From Nemopilema nomurai (Eukaryota; Cnidaria; Scyphozoa; Rhizostomeae; Rhizostomatidae), in contig ML133471.1 in NCBI GenBank assembly GCA_003864495.1, positions 1,026,001-1,090,000 on the forward strand: DNA of 64,000 nucleotides, in the 5' to 3' direction. Shown here one piece after another: positions 12,801 through 25,340 of this stretch (the first letter of the stretch is position 1; every line of letters begins with the position of its first letter). The position numbers and the translations under genes were made by a program. The notes under the pieces are model-generated. The model searched no databases, was not told the origin of the DNA, and was given only the letters and a program-made list of their open reading frames with translations.

Positions 12801-14468
12801 AAGCGTTAAATTTGCAACTTTTAGAGTTCATGTCTTGTAAAACAGTTCACGTTTTAGGAAGCACGCAAGCGTTCCAGATTTATTCAGCAAAGTTTTCGAC
12901 GATGAAGATGGTAAAGTTTTCCAGAAGTTTTCGACCTTGTTAGGCAGAAAGATTTCAAAAACTGTAAGTTGCCGATGTGTGCACTCATGTCATTTGACTT
13001 TGCATGCTTATAATTTTTACAATGTTTCCTGTTGTGAAACGTTTTTGCAACTATTTTTTATTCGTGCCATTGATTTGACTCGAAAATTCCAACCTGGAAA
13101 TGCAGCATCTTATTTCACTAGGCAAAATAAAATGTCATTCCTTGGCGCAAGTTCCCTTTCACGATTTGTTTGATTTTCTAATAAGTTGATTATACTAGGC
13201 CACTATAGGCCTAATTGCACATGTTAAGCGTAAAGAACACTGCTACTCGTGCTCATACCAATTGTCTGTGACTAACGTCCACCCCGCATTTCTCTTCCCA
13301 GCTTTCGCCAAATGGTACACCAGAACATTCTCCCACACCCCTGAGTAAGCTGTCCCCTGAAGACAAAAGGGCCTTCCAAGACGAAGAAAAGGAAGTCGCA
13401 CGGATTATGATTGACGGGTGTCATGAGCACGTTTATAAAAGCGTATGGGTACGTCATTTTCTCTTTTCTGGCTCACTGGCATTTCATCACAGTCGCTAAA
13501 ATTCATTCAAAAAAATATTTGATCCCGAAAATGCCACTTTAGCTGAATTCAGGATGCATGCTTTACCTAGTAGATGGCGAAGTCAGTTGTCAATGCTTTG
13601 AAGCCAATTCACAATTTTTATACAGAACAATGTTAATTTGCGCAGCTTAAAGTGTGGACAGGGCTGTGTCATTGTTGTTCAAGCATTGTTCGTCATTGGT
13701 CATATTTTCAATTCAATTCAATTTCAATTCAATTTGATCGTCACCATTACTTAGGTCTCTTCGAGCGACAGGACACATGACATCATTAGAAAGGGTTTGG
13801 AGAAATACAACATTACGTCCAAAGCAGAGGATTATTACTTATACCAAGTGATTCCTGGCTCAAGTAAGTTCGACTGTTGCCTTGATATGATTGGTAATCC
13901 GTACACCTTGGAAGAGTCGGTGAAGTCCCCTTTCCTATCTTCAGAAGTTTTCATTAGCTGCTGATGAGTTCATATTTGAGAACTTACCTATGTATAATAC
14001 GATTTGTTATGATATATCTTATCACTGAATATGCCATCAAATGGTTTGTAATCTTTATGATGTACTTGGGCATTTTGTTTCCTAAAGTTTTATTTCTCTG
14101 ATCAGCCAAAAGTAAAAATATGGATTTAAATGAAATATTTTGTGCTTGGACAATACTGAGAGGTCTTTTGGTATCGATTTTACCAATAAAAATTGAACTC
14201 TCTGTTAATTTAAAAATGGCTTTGTGTTAGCAGTGAGATAACTCACGGTTTTATTAATGGTAGAATAGTTGGTAACAGTAATAAATATCTGTTTTGAAAA
14301 TTATTAAGTTTGATAACCCTTACAGTGAGAGAAGGTAATCGTTCTTTTTTATCTTTAGAAGACCTACACTTGCCACACAACACGAATATCTTCTACGCAG
14401 TAAACAAGAGCGTCGAGCTGAAATTTCGCCTTAAACGAAAGCGAAAGGAATCGTTCCACAAAAGGTAG
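3802..14468 (+). CDS. Ral guanine-nucleotide exchange factor, RalGDS/RGL family, 18 exons
   Basis: Activates Ral GTPases downstream of Ras at membranes. Exons read from splice signals and phase: 3802-4041, 5348-5440, 6130-6423, 7047-7115, 7300-7484, 7832-7989, 8524-8754, 10030-10133, 10796-10880, 11085-11165, 11432-11518, 11902-11934, 12247-12368, 12638-12715, 12858-12963, 13302-13448, 13755-13863, 14359-14468. The sum is 2332 nt, about 777 codons, like RGL1. Order: an unconserved N-terminus; RasGEF_N (about residues 155-290) with KAGTLEKIIEHL and FLCTYKTFAS; CDC25 catalytic domain (about 320-594) with IAEQLTLIDA, FSALKAIVSGL and GTVPYLGTFLTDLTM; Ras-association domain at the C-terminus (about 690-777) with YYLYQVIPGS and NIFYAVN. 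All junctions keep phase except inside exon 3, where the frame shifts by one base between about 6200 and 6245. The upstream frame carries EDGAIFSATLKKVRY and the downstream frame WETLKIRVLKAG. The start at 3802 is the first ATG of an open 80-codon exon and is less certain than the rest. Confidence 0.88.
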
Positions 14469-15551
14469 CAGATTAGGGCTAATTTAATGTCGAAGACTTT
14501 GTTCCTTTGCCTAGGAAATGAAATATCAAACGAAATGGTGTTCTTGCTAGTTTGTAAATAATCATGAATTTTCTTAGTCATGCTACTTAGGGATTTACTT
14601 GCGCAGTTTTTACATGTAGACAAGGCGGCAAAGCCTCCTTCGGAGCAATGGCAAATAGTCGGAAATTTGAATGCCCTTTCAGAGACGTGGGCTAGCCTCC
14701 GTGTTCTGTCAAGAACCTGGAACTGTGTTTTTGGTTACCAAATAGGTTTACTTCTGAACTTCAGCAATGTAACTGTTTTCACTCCCAATTGAAATTTATT
14801 TATTTGGATTTTTTAGAAAGGGGGAAAAATATGGTTTGATTCAACAGCCTGCACCCTACACATGGTTATTTTTTGTCTCTAAACTGGCGGCCTGCCCATA
14901 TGGCCAGATTCCTCCCCTGCTTTCCTATAGAACATATGTGTAGGGACTTGAAAGTCAGCGAAATGCCTCAGTTGTGGTTAGCTATTTGTTGTGATGCCAT
15001 CCACTTCTTACCTGGGGGTACAAATGATGGTGTATGTGGTGATTTGCGCTTTCAATTTTTGTGCGAATTTTTCATAATTTCATAATTTTCTATGTTAAAA
15101 CCTCTAAATTGGCAAAAACCTCTATCATGCTGCAAGTTCATCATAAAAAGAAAGAACAGGGTAAGGGTTTATCACGCTGTAAATATTAATTGCCGATAAT
15201 TTTTATCGATTAAAAACAAATTACACTAGTTTCTCTGTAAAAAGTTTTGTAAATTTGTCATGATCACTTATTTGAATTGTTTCTTATATTTTAAGATTTG
15301 GTATTGAAATATATTTTCTTAGATTTTAGAAAATTTTTGTGAAGAGAAGAAATCATTCGTCCTTTTTGTTTTTTTCCTTCTGTTGTATACCTCAAGCCAT
15401 CTGCTCCTTTTTCTTGACCCATCTATTTCTAAATATTGTTATGCATGATTTGAGATATATTATATATATATATATTATGTATATTAGTCCTGTGATATGC
15501 AAATAAGTCTAAAAAGAACTTCACTGCGAAATTAAAATGCTTACAATTTTG
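14469..15551. other. Intergenic, with an (AT)n microsatellite
   Basis: No gene is supported. An AT dinucleotide tract lies at about 15456-15485. The stretch separates the RalGDS-like gene from the duplicated coiled-coil block. Confidence 0.45.
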
Positions 15552-16724
15552 CTGCAGCAGACATATAGAGATATCAAACCATTTCAATAAAGATTGCCAA
15601 GAGTAATTACAGGTTTGTGTAATGCATTGGTGACGTACTTTTCCTTCAGGTGCAGAAAGGCTGTAAGGCCAACATTTGCGGTTAGTCGCATCTGCACGCT
15701 CCTTCATGTTCATATGCAGGCCCCGATAGCCCTTGGCTCATGATTGCTTGGGGGTGCTGTTCTTTTTCAAGTACCCTCAAGGTGCAGTTCTTCAGTAGGG
15801 AAAGTTTGACAATAACGGCAGGCAGCTTTTGGAAGAAGATTTTTGGATATTGCTTTAGCTGGGCCTTGTATTAGTGGACCGTGGTAAACATTTTGTCTTT
15901 TCTATGCTCTCCGTAAACCGTGACTCGTAATTCGTAGGTTATAAGTAGATCGATAAAAACCATCCAACCTTCTCCGCAGCTATATGCAGAAAAGATATGT
16001 GCATAATGTTTCATTGGCAAAATTAACATCCCAGTTGAAAAAGTACTTGTGCTTTTTGTAACTTTCAGTGATACAAAAGTGGGCATTCCAAATTTGGCAA
16101 ATACAGGTCAGGAGGCTTGGAGTAGAAGAGCTCATCCCATGTTTTGATATTGTCTCACATTTTGCAATTGAATATTCTCATGACAAAGGTATCAAAAAAT
16201 TTGCACCAAAAGCAACATATCATGAAATCGAGACTGAACTTAAAACCGACGCTTTTCTTGCGTCGAAACTTTGACAGAACTATGAAATTTCTAAGAGTAG
16301 ACAAGGCAAAACTTTCTTATTGAATGTAAGAAGACGCATGCTTCATGCAGTAGACTACTTGTGAATTGAAAGAGAGCAATCGATATCCTTGATTTGATTG
16401 TTTGCTTCTCAGGATCATAATGAAGGATAAAAATGAGTTGTCTTTTGATGCTATTCCTTTCTTGTCATATGGCCATATAAATGACGGACCACTCTGGATT
16501 AAACCGCATTACACTATTCTAACAGCTAAGGTCATATTTTTATTTAGCAATTGTGAGAGGTATTGAGCCATTTGAGCAGAAAGCCATGAATGAGACTCAT
16601 CTTTTAAAAGCAACCAACATCATTAACATTCAAATACGTGTTTACAAAAATGTAAAAGTAGAAATATTTAAAAAGCAAACCAACTAGTATATACGATATT
16701 GTCCATATGTGTCGTCGTTTACAG
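15552..16724. repeat. 3' flank of coiled-coil copy A, duplicated at 25341-26520
   Basis: Both stretches run in the same direction, begin at the shared CTGCAGCAGACAT and stay close to identical up to the coiled-coil exon. Together with that exon they form a direct repeat of about 2.4 kb (15552-18007 and 25341-27803). Short frames inside, such as the 71-codon minus frame at 15871-16086, differ between copies mostly at replacement positions, so I do not call them genes. A stretch reading DTKVGIPNLANTG (near 16070) and another reading SYGHINDGPLW (near 16480) hint at an old transposase, but this is weak. Confidence 0.7.
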
Positions 16725-18313
16725 TCACCTCCAACAAATGAGTCTTGAAAAGCACCCTCTTCGCTTTCTTGATTGGAGCTGTTCGATCATGTTTTCTTTT
16801 TCTTCAACACTTTTTGTCAGGTCATCAATGACAGCCTTCAATGAAGCAACTTCTTTGTCTTTCGCATTGACAACCATTCTTAAACTATCACCATCCTTGA
16901 TCAAGTCTCTGTTTTTGACTTGTAGACTGGCACAGCTCTCTTTAAGCTCGCCTACTTGAGCCAGGAAAGCCGTCTTTGCACTCTGTTCAGCTTCTCGTTC
17001 TGCCAACTGCTTATTGTGCGCCTTGGTAATCTCCTGGCCAAGCATCGTAGCCTCATTCGATAAAATTCTGTTCTTTTCTTCCAAAGATATGTTGCCCTGT
17101 TTAAGCAAGCTGCATTGGTCAGAGAGACTCTGTAGCTTCTTTCTCATTGCAACTTCTTGATCTTGGTAAAGCCTGTTCTCGCTTTCTACTTTTGCCACGT
17201 GATCTTTAAGTTGCTCAATCTCATCATTTAGCATTTGGGCCTCATTCAACTTGGCCTCGTTATCAACATCATCGATAATGCCAATGACAAAATTTGTAAC
17301 TGTTAGCTGCAACTTTTGATCTTCCAGCTCGGTTTTCAGGCTTTCAAAGTCTGCTTGGAGCTCTTTTTTCTCCAAATACAGACGATGCCTCTTCACCTGC
17401 TCGTTGTACACTTTAACTTCCATTTGGTCAGCCATTTTTCTCAACCTCGTTCTGCTCATTGCTCGGACTTCTTTGATCTTCTCATGTTTTTCTTCAACTG
17501 TATTGAGCAAATTGTCTCTGTCCACTGTCATTTCGAGAAGTTGGTAGGCGAGAATGGTAGAATTATTCTTGAATATGTCCGCCTGCGCCTTCATTGCATC
17601 AAGTTGGGCTTTGCTTTCCTCTTTTTGCTTTCTTTCCTCGGCGAGTTGCTGCTGAAGTTGGTCAACCATTTCTTTAAGGCTGCTATTTTCCGCTTTCATG
17701 CATGCGTTTCCCTTCTCATCAATTTCTGGTTGAATATCGAGATCTGCTTGTGATTCCTTGCTTTCCACCGAATTGATGAAATCAAAGGCATTGAAACTTG
17801 AATTGGAAGGATTCGGGCACTTTTGATCAGGCTTCGGAAGTCCAACTGCCGAATTTCCAAGTACCTACAATAAAGAATGACAGATGTTCAATTTTTCATC
17901 GTTCTATTTTAAACGAAATGATGTCAAGACGCCTGAGATATTGAGAAAAACTCCTTTCTGTACATGTGAATGATGCTAAATGGACGCCTAGATGAACTTT
18001 CGTCAGATAGAAATCTTAAACACGCTCCATTTGTTTGTTCAATTTAAGAGCAAATGACAACCTTTTTGCAAATGATTCTCACCTCGAATGGTTGCTTGAA
18101 ACTTTGATGACACTCTCGTTCAACATGCATATGATCAAGAAGTTGCTCCCCCGTTGTCTGCGATTCGGCCATCTCAGAGGACGAGCGATGCTTCTCTTTC
18201 TCCATGTCTGCCACTCGCTGCCTCAAAGACGCGAGTTCGTCGTAGAGTATTGTTATTCGGTCTTTCTCTCTCATTCGTCTCCTTTTCGTTTTTGAAAATC
18301 TCGAATCAGACAT
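16725..18313 (-). CDS. Two-exon coiled-coil protein, copy A (456 aa)
   Basis: Exon 1 is 18313-18083 (77 codons, donor GAG|GTGAG) and exon 2 is 17864-16725 (379 codons plus stop, acceptor TTGTAG). I do not recognise a named family. The N-terminus starts MSDSRFSKTKRRRMREKDRI, a strongly basic patch followed by a leucine-spaced helix that resembles a bZIP layout without the diagnostic basic-region residues. Nearly all of exon 2 is heptad-rich, charged coiled coil (runs such as LQQQLAEERKQKEESKAQL). It ends RKRRGCFSRLICWR, a basic, cysteine-containing amphipathic tail that could anchor to membrane after lipidation; this is inference. Copy C differs by only scattered substitutions. A TATA box and CRE-like sites lie upstream. 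A structural or scaffold role is likely, but the function is unknown. Confidence 0.78.
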
Positions 18314-18401
18314 TTTGCTATCGCAAATAAAGTGTTGTAAATAATAAACAGCGTTTGCTATCGAATCGTAAACACTATGATCAAGGATTCACAACTTGGC
18401 A

Positions 18402-18467
18402 TTTATAGAGATGATGGTTGTTTGTGACGTCAAATTAACTGAGTTTGAAATCGAGATTCGTACGTCA
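18402..18467 (-). promoter_or_regulatory. Promoter of copy A: TATA box plus CRE palindrome
   Basis: On the minus strand a TATAAA (18407-18402) lies about 90 bases before the ATG. A full CRE palindrome TGACGTCA (18425-18432) sits about 18 bases further upstream, and a second TGACGT half site lies at 18467-18462. The same arrangement is conserved before copy C. In animals TGACGTCA binds CREB/ATF-type bZIP factors, so cAMP or stress control is plausible. Confidence 0.6.
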
Positions 18468-18499
18468 CAGGTAAATGTGGTATGCTTTCTACGAGGTTT

Positions 18500-19820
18500 C
18501 GTATAAGTTGTGGTCAATTGTTTCGTTTGAGATTTGGAGCATGGGATCGTGCTATAATTGAAATGTAGATGTGACAATGACAAGGATAGAAGCATTTACA
18601 ACGGTGCAGATGAGGAAAAGCAATATGACAACCGACACCTCTAGATATATATTCAATTCTACACAGAAGAGAATATCTAGCTCTCGGAAGCTAATTTTGA
18701 CAAATTTTGGATGTGAGATTGAAATAGGCAATGCTAACACCCTGTTACATGACTCCTGCAATCGCACGAACAAACCTTTTTACTGGATTTGATCATATGA
18801 ATTCAATTCTACTCTTTGTCAAGGTCATCTTTCCTTGGGCAATGAACTTTTAGATGCAAGAAACATGAAATAGCGTATAAGATTCAGTAACGGTAGAAAG
18901 CAACAAGAAATGCATGTCTAAATTCAAAACTTTAACGACAATTCCTAAGGAATTCCTAAGGGTAGTAGAAAACAGTTTTTGAAAACTAATAAACATAATA
19001 AAAGCACTTGGCTGAATGGAAAGCATCTCTGTTTGCAAAGCCGACGCAAATGGGATTGATAAGTTATGAAATAGTCATAAGAGATATACTCTTAGTTACA
19101 TACTCGAATAATTTAAGCCCTCAAGTCCTTCATTCCATCTACCAAGCAAGAAAAAATTATGTTTTCACTGGCAGGAGGGTCAAGTCGAGATCGTGAAGGT
19201 CCAAACGTAATTTAATTAATCCCCCCCCCCCCCACACACACACACACACACACACACTAACCTTACGTTGGTAAAGACATGGTCAACGTGTTCCTTCTGG
19301 AATTCGATTTAAAAGCGCTGCGTTAGGAAATGATTGCTAAGAAAAATTCAGTTGGTACAAAACACTAAAAAGAGGAAAAGGGGCGTGGTATCAGGGACGA
19401 TGCTCGCTTCCGTCTCACACTGCAGTAGGGCATGCCTTGTGAAAATTTACTTCCAAGATCACAAGAGACCTTGTCTTGATGAAAACAAATTGAAAATAGT
19501 TTATTGATTTCAGGGACATCGGTAAGGAAGGATTCAACCGATGAAAACAATGCAAAGTTCCGCGAATTCAACCTATAATTCAACCGCGAATTCAACGAGG
19601 CTCGTTGGGGAAGGACATTTCAGGCAAAAATTACTACACTCACATCTACATAAAGTTTCTAATAAAAAAATAGAAATGGAAAGCTTACCTCTAATGCTTT
19701 TATCGCATATTCCCAATCTAAAACGAGTCAGTTCACCATAACTTTCTCACGAAACCTCGTGTAGGAAACGTACGATCCTTTGACTAACTTGCTGTACGAA
19801 AATTACAGAAAAGTCTCATT
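18500..19820. other. Intergenic, with a C/CA microsatellite
   Basis: No gene is supported. A homopolymer of about 13 C (19221-19233) runs directly into an (AC)n tract ending near 19256. Small direct repeats of ATTCAACC occur near 19560-19590. Confidence 0.45.
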
Positions 19821-19824
19821 TCAA

Positions 19825-20195
19825 CTTTTTTTGATCATGAGAAGCATGTAAGCAAGTGGTAAGAAGACCATCAATATCTGTTTATCAACCATGAATCAAC
19901 GAGAGGTCTACAACGCTAAGTCTGTGTCTCCTGATATTCAGAAAGACGTTTTGTGTCCCTCTCCAGCAGAAGCTTTCGTTGTGCGTGAATTTCTCTCCGA
20001 TATGAAACCAGTGTGTTTCACGTGCTATACGAAGAAAGGTGCAAAGGGTAAGACAGTGTAAGAACCATCGAGTATATAAAGCGAAAAACCAAACATACAG
20101 AGGACAACTGCCTGGAAAGCACAAGAAACAAACGAGGATAATTTTCGAATTTTTTGGCAAGCTAAATAGTCGTTTCAGCAAGAAGTTTTTGAGTC
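19825..20195. repeat. Diverged repeat, partner of 29965-30350
   Basis: This stretch and 29965-30350 share ordered blocks: TTTTTTGATCATGAGAAG at the left, TTTTTGGCAAGCTAA toward the right and GAGTCTGT at the end. Similarity is patchy. The block lies upstream of copy A but downstream of copy C, and here it ends exactly where the LINE begins. Confidence 0.45.
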
Positions 20196-20199
20196 TGTA

Positions 20200-23100
20200 T
20201 GATGGCGGTCACTCTAGCAGAAGAGTAGGACGAGGGAAGAGTAGGGCGTGATTGTCGTCGTCGATTTTCATCGCGGCCTTGGCAATGGTGCTTCGCCATT
20301 GCGGCCTCGCAGCAGCTTTGGTTTCCCAATCTTTTGTGCTGATTCCGGCGGCTGTGAGGTTGCGCTTATGACAATCTTTGTAGCGAAGGCGGGGTCTGCC
20401 GGTTCGCCTTTTTCCGTTGGTAAGCTCGCCGTACCATACTGCTTTCGGTAGTCGGGAGTCGCTCATCCGGCAGACATGGCCGGCCCAGCGCAGTTGAGCT
20501 TTCGTGATGGAGGCTTCCACGCTAGGTATGCCAGCCCTCCTTAAGATTCCAACATTTGGAATCTTGTCTTGCCACTTTACATGCATGATCTGGCGCAGGT
20601 GTCTTTGTTGAATTGTGTTCAGTTTTTTATGTGTCTTTTGTACAGGGTGCGGGCTTCTGTGCCGTATAGTAGACACGATTGCACCACTGCTCTATACACC
20701 TTGCATTTGGTTGTTGTTTGGATACCGGGCCGTTTTCACACCTTGCTCTGGAGTCTTCCGAACGCTGCAGCGGCTGAGCTAATCCTTTTCTCGATCTCTT
20801 TGTCAGAGGAGTTCGAGTTAGACACAGTGCTTCCGAGGTACGTAAAGTGGGGTACGTCAAGTAGACAGTCACCGTTAAGCATGATGCTTGGCGGGCAGTA
20901 TGGATGGGAAGGGGGTGGCTGGTACATCACTTCGGTTTTCTTGACGTTGATTGTAAGACCAAGGTCAGAAGCAGCTGACGTAAACTTGTCTAGCATACGT
21001 TGAAGAACATCAGGACAGTGAGCAACCAACGCCGAGTCATCGGCGTATAGAAGCTCGGTGGCACAAATTTCACGTGTTTTGGTGCTTGCCCGTAGTCTAC
21101 TCAGGTTGAACAGACCACCGTCACTGCGGGTTTTCATGTGTATGCCTTCGTCGTCGGCAGTTGGACATAATTCTAAAACAGCTGTCAGGTACAGCGAGAA
21201 CAGGGTAGGTGCAAGAACACATCCCTGCTTGACACCCTGGACAACTGGAAACGTTGAAGAAATGGAGCCGTTCATGTTCACTTGAGCTTGCATACCAGTA
21301 TGGAACTGCTTGATCATTGATGCAAGTCTTGGTGGGCAACCGTACCTCTGAAGAATTATCCACAGGCAGTCTCTATTTACCGTATCGAAGGCCTTTGTGA
21401 AGTCGATAAAGACCATGTATAACGGCTGGTTTTGCTCCGCAGCTTTCTCCTGCAGCTGGCGTAGAGTGAATAGAGCGTGTCCGTGGTAGAGAAATTTGCT
21501 CGGAAGCCACATTGGCTTTCGGGGAGGACGCTGTCGGTCACTTGCTGCAGGCGGTTGAGAAGGACCCTGGCCATGATTTTACCAGCAATGGAGAGCAGAG
21601 AGATACCTCTATAACTGCCACAGTCTTGCTTGTTTCCTTTCCTTTTAAAGATCGGTATTACGGTAGCGTCTTTAAAATCTTCAGGTATGCAATCTTCAAG
21701 CCAGCTTGCAGAGATGACGTCGTATAGCGCAAGAAGGAGATGATCGCCACCGTGCTGGAAGACTTCTGCAGGAATACCGTCTTTGCCGGCAGCTTTGCCG
21801 TGCGCCATCCCGTTGACAGCATTACGGATCTCTTCGAGGGTAATTTCACTGTCGGCGTCTTCTTGAGTTGGGTGCTGTTTGATTGCGAGCAACGCATTCT
21901 CATTGGTGTTGGAAGTCTGATTAAGCAGTTGGGAAAAGTGCTCTTGCCATCTCTCTAGAATGTCGTTGCTGTTTGTGAGTACTGAGGTACCGTCTGCAGT
22001 GAGAAGAGGACAGGATTGTGAGCTTTGCGGACCATAGACAGTTTTGAGGGCTTGGTAGAACTGCCTCGAATCTCCTTGGGTGGCAAAAGCTTGAATTTCC
22101 TCCGCCTTCTTGTCCCACCAATCATCTTCCATTTTTCTTAGCTCACGTTGCAGATCAGCTTTGCATTTGCGGAATTCGTTCTTGAGAATGTTGTCGTTAG
22201 GATTCTGAAGATACGCTGTTCTGGCCCGTCTTTTATTGCTGTTCATTGATTCAATTTGGTCGTTATTGTCGTCGAACCAGTCTGCGTGCTTCCGCTTGGG
22301 TATGCCAAGAGTTTCTTTGGCCACGTCATAAACTGTTTCGTGCAGGATTTTCAGTTTCTCTTCCGCCATGGTGGCTTTGGAGATATCTAGTTTAGAAGCG
22401 AGATTTAACTGGAGAGCGGATTTTATTTCTGGGTCCTTCAGTTTTAAGACATCTGGTTTTCTCTTCGGTTTACTGGCAGTTTTTCGTTGGGGCTCGCGGA
22501 TGGAGAGTTTAATTTTAGAGCGAACGAGATAATGGTCAGTAGAGCAATCAGGGCCTCTCATGGCTCGCGTGTGGCAGACGTTTTTAAGATGCTTCTTGCT
22601 GATCAATATATAATCGAGGAGATGCCAGTGCTTGGATCTGGGGTGTTGCCAGGTGAAGTAATGTTTGTCATCGAGTTTGAAGAAAGTGTTCGTGATGGCA
22701 AGGTTTTGCTCTTTGCAAAGAGAAAAAAGGAGCTCTTCATTGGAGTTGCAGTTGCCTTTATCAAATTTTCCTATACATCCATCCCACGTGACGTGGTCTT
22801 GGCCTACTCGTGCGTTGAAATCGCCTAAGACTAGGATGATATCGTTTTTTGGAATACGGGTGATGACGTTGTTCAGATCGGCGTAGAACGCAGCTTTGCA
22901 TTCATCTTGACTGACTTGGGTCGGAGCATAGACACTGATAAATGTGCAGTAATTTTCATTACCGGTAGGCAAGCGGAGTGTCATGATGCGGTCTGAAACC
23001 GCACGAGGAAGTTCCGAGAGTTTTTTCACCGTCTCGTTGGCTATCGCGAAGCCACATCCTGAGGTACCCTTCCTTTCGCTGTCTTCAGGGAGACCGCTCC

Positions 23101-23905
23101 AGAAAAAGGTGTAATCTGCCTCCCGAAGCTCTCCTGTTCCCGAAAAACGCATCTCTGACAGAGCCGCGACATCGATGTTGTACCGCAGTAGTTCTTTAGC
23201 TACCAGTGCCGTTCTTCTCCGAGCTAGGTTTCGGTTCGAGTCCAATAAGGTACGGACATTCCAAGATGCTACTTTTATATTCGTTTTATCAGTATTTGTC
23301 GTCCCACTCAGAATGGAGTCCCGCTGACCGCGGGCTGCCAGCCAGGAAGGAGGTGGATGAACCTTTTTTACCTATCCTTTTATCTAGGCGTCCTCTGATT
23401 GAGGCAAGCGGGGCACCCCTAAAAAGGGCCGCTTGGTCACCCCGGAAGGACCTTGCACAGATGTCATCCTCAGCTGCACACGGCCATCACTCCGGGGCCG
23501 CGCAAGTGTAGATCACTGACTGCCGGCTTCCAGCCGCTCACGTCGCCAGATCTCCATCGCCTTGTGACTTGTTTTTGACCCTAGCTTGCACGTAGGTTTA
23601 TGAGGTCAAGTACGTTGTGCAGGCATACTTCACACCCTCTGGGCCAGCAACAAGTTGAAACCAGCGGCAGACAAGTGTCTGACGGCTGACGAGTTGCTAG
23701 CTGCCCCGCAGTATCCCGAAGGATAAGCTACAGAAAACCACTCCGGCATGATCTACCTTGCGCTTTTCAGTAGAAACTGTTCTCCTGCTGCCAAGAACTT
23801 TGCGTGGATGGCCGTTGGCTTACAGAGGAGCTCCTCCGCCCTTTGACAGGTCTTAATTTTGTCCTGCGGGGTGTCCACACACCCACCTCACCGGGTGGAG
23901 CCGTA
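20200..23905 (-). mobile_element. Non-LTR retrotransposon with APE-type endonuclease and reverse transcriptase, broken
   Basis: The element copies its RNA by target-primed reverse transcription. The main frame (about 23350-21377) has the endonuclease (KVASWNVRTLL at 23290, LVLGDFNARVG, STDHYLV) and the first RT blocks (GKAAGKDGIPAEVF, YRGISLL, ESQCGFRA). A one-base frameshift near 21470-21500 moves the RT to the next frame (21490-20739), with FIDFTKAFDTV, VKQGCVLAPTLFS and the catalytic YADDSAL. A TGA at 20738-20736 and a further one-base loss near 20626 interrupt the tail, which resumes at 20640-20209 with LRWAGHVCRMSDSRLP. The GC-rich 23350-23905 is a probable 5' UTR, with a stop in the main frame near 23365. 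The composition change at about 23905 and the end of the repeat partner at about 20195 set the borders; I could not define a target-site duplication. The protein layout is of the RTE-like or 'endonuclease-reverse transcriptase' type; the clade is not certain. Not autonomous as it stands. Confidence 0.87.
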
Positions 23906-25340
23906 TGAAAAACCCTATTTCAAGTCTGGCTCAAAGTTTTGTCAAACTTTGTGCATTTTATGACTTTAAATACTTTGCCATGTTTTAAACCAAAGGATTT
24001 TTGTTCACAAAAATTATATTTTTTCCCTTTCCATTATATACATTTCTTACTCAAAGTCTACATTTTCATGTTGGAAACACAATAGAAGCCACTTGGAAAC
24101 TTCCCCTTATCCATTGAAAATGATGAAATTAACTAAAGAATAATATCTAAACTGATTTAGAAAGCTAAAGAATCAAAAGAGCAGAATGAATGAATTAAGG
24201 GAATAAAGGCTGAATGGTCAGTTTATGCGAGGTCAACTGAAGCTACAGGCGTCATCATTCTAATCCCTAGAAAATGAATAGAGCATGTTTAACTGAGACC
24301 TGAATGACTGACTTTCTTGAGATTGCAGGTATACAACCGAAGATCTCTTGTAATGCGCAAGCGTACAGTTTCACGTTGGTGCATTAGACCAAATCAAACC
24401 AGCCAGTAATGCACCATTTTAATGTTCTAGTTTTGTTATCGTGGTTTTCCACGCAATTGTCATTCCGTTCAATGGATCATTTTGATATAAAGACTGCATT
24501 TCAACGAACTGTCAAGAATCTTGAGCAACTGCTATTTATTAGCATCATGTTTGAAAAAGAGGCACTCTATGCTTATATTTCAAGTGATGCCGATATGTGT
24601 TCTTGAATTTTTCTGCAAAATTGTAAAACGTGTTTGGCACCTTTGCTACTACACTCTCAATCAGAAACCTAAACTGCTTGGAAGATTTCATTGCTGCTGT
24701 TGTATCCTTTGTTCTGTGAGAAATAAACTGTGATTTAATAAGAGCAGATACCCCGCAGCTTAAGTCTCTGAGTGCTATTATTAAATCATTTCATTTAAAA
24801 CAAGCCATAAATGCAGAACTACGATATTTCAAAACAGTAGTTTACTCATACATCTTGACTTAGTGATAAGTATTCTCTGATAGTCGAATGGATTTAAGAT
24901 CCTCATACTGTGGTGGTGTCGATGTTGCTCTACAGTGTATCTTTACCAAGCCAATACTACCGACGACCCTATAAGACCAACGATAAGTGCATCGTTGAAT
25001 GCATTTGTAAGCAACACTGCCAATTTTTCTGTTGTTAGGCTATATGTAGATCGATGGCGAACATGCAGACTCCTCCGCAGCTTCATGGCTCATCAATACG
25101 TTCACAAATGTAAATGACCTCAAAATTTGCCTACAATCCAATTTTTTGACTGACACTCCGTAAAGTAGACAAGCCAAACTTTTCTCAATGATTGTAAACG
25201 AGCACTTGCTTTATGCACAAGACCACTTGTGGATTTATTTTTGCGAAATTAAGATTTTTACAGTGCTACTTAACGTTTACAATAATCTAGAGAAGATTGA
25301 TTAATCAAGATCTGCCGTTCAAAGGGAATTGTAGAGTTTT
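23906..25340. other. Intergenic, with an old third copy of the 3'-flank repeat
   Basis: No gene is supported. Two parts near 25010-25260 match the flank repeat weakly: one around GTAGATCGAT...CTCCGCAGCT (25044-25080) and one around GTAGACAAGCCAAACTTT...ACCACTTGTGGATTT (25163-25242). They look like a degraded earlier duplicate placed directly left of the young copy at 25341. Confidence 0.45.

Noticed and set aside
13963..14030. Possible C/D-box snoRNA in the last intron of the RalGDS-like gene (TGATGA ... CTGA)
   Set aside because: The flanks cannot form a terminal stem and no guide complementary to rRNA is apparent.
15871..16086. 71-codon minus frame conserved at 25660-25875
   Set aside because: The frame is open in both copies only because the copies are young; about nine of the few differences replace residues, which suggests no coding constraint.
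17316..17753. Leucine/phenylalanine-rich frames opposite the coiled-coil exons (also 27181-27549 and 28708-29145)
   Set aside because: Antisense of glutamate- and lysine-rich coiled coil always reads as Phe/Leu-rich open frames; they have no independent support.
22487..22886. Plus-strand frames inside the LINE
   Set aside because: They are shadows of the endonuclease domain read on the other strand.
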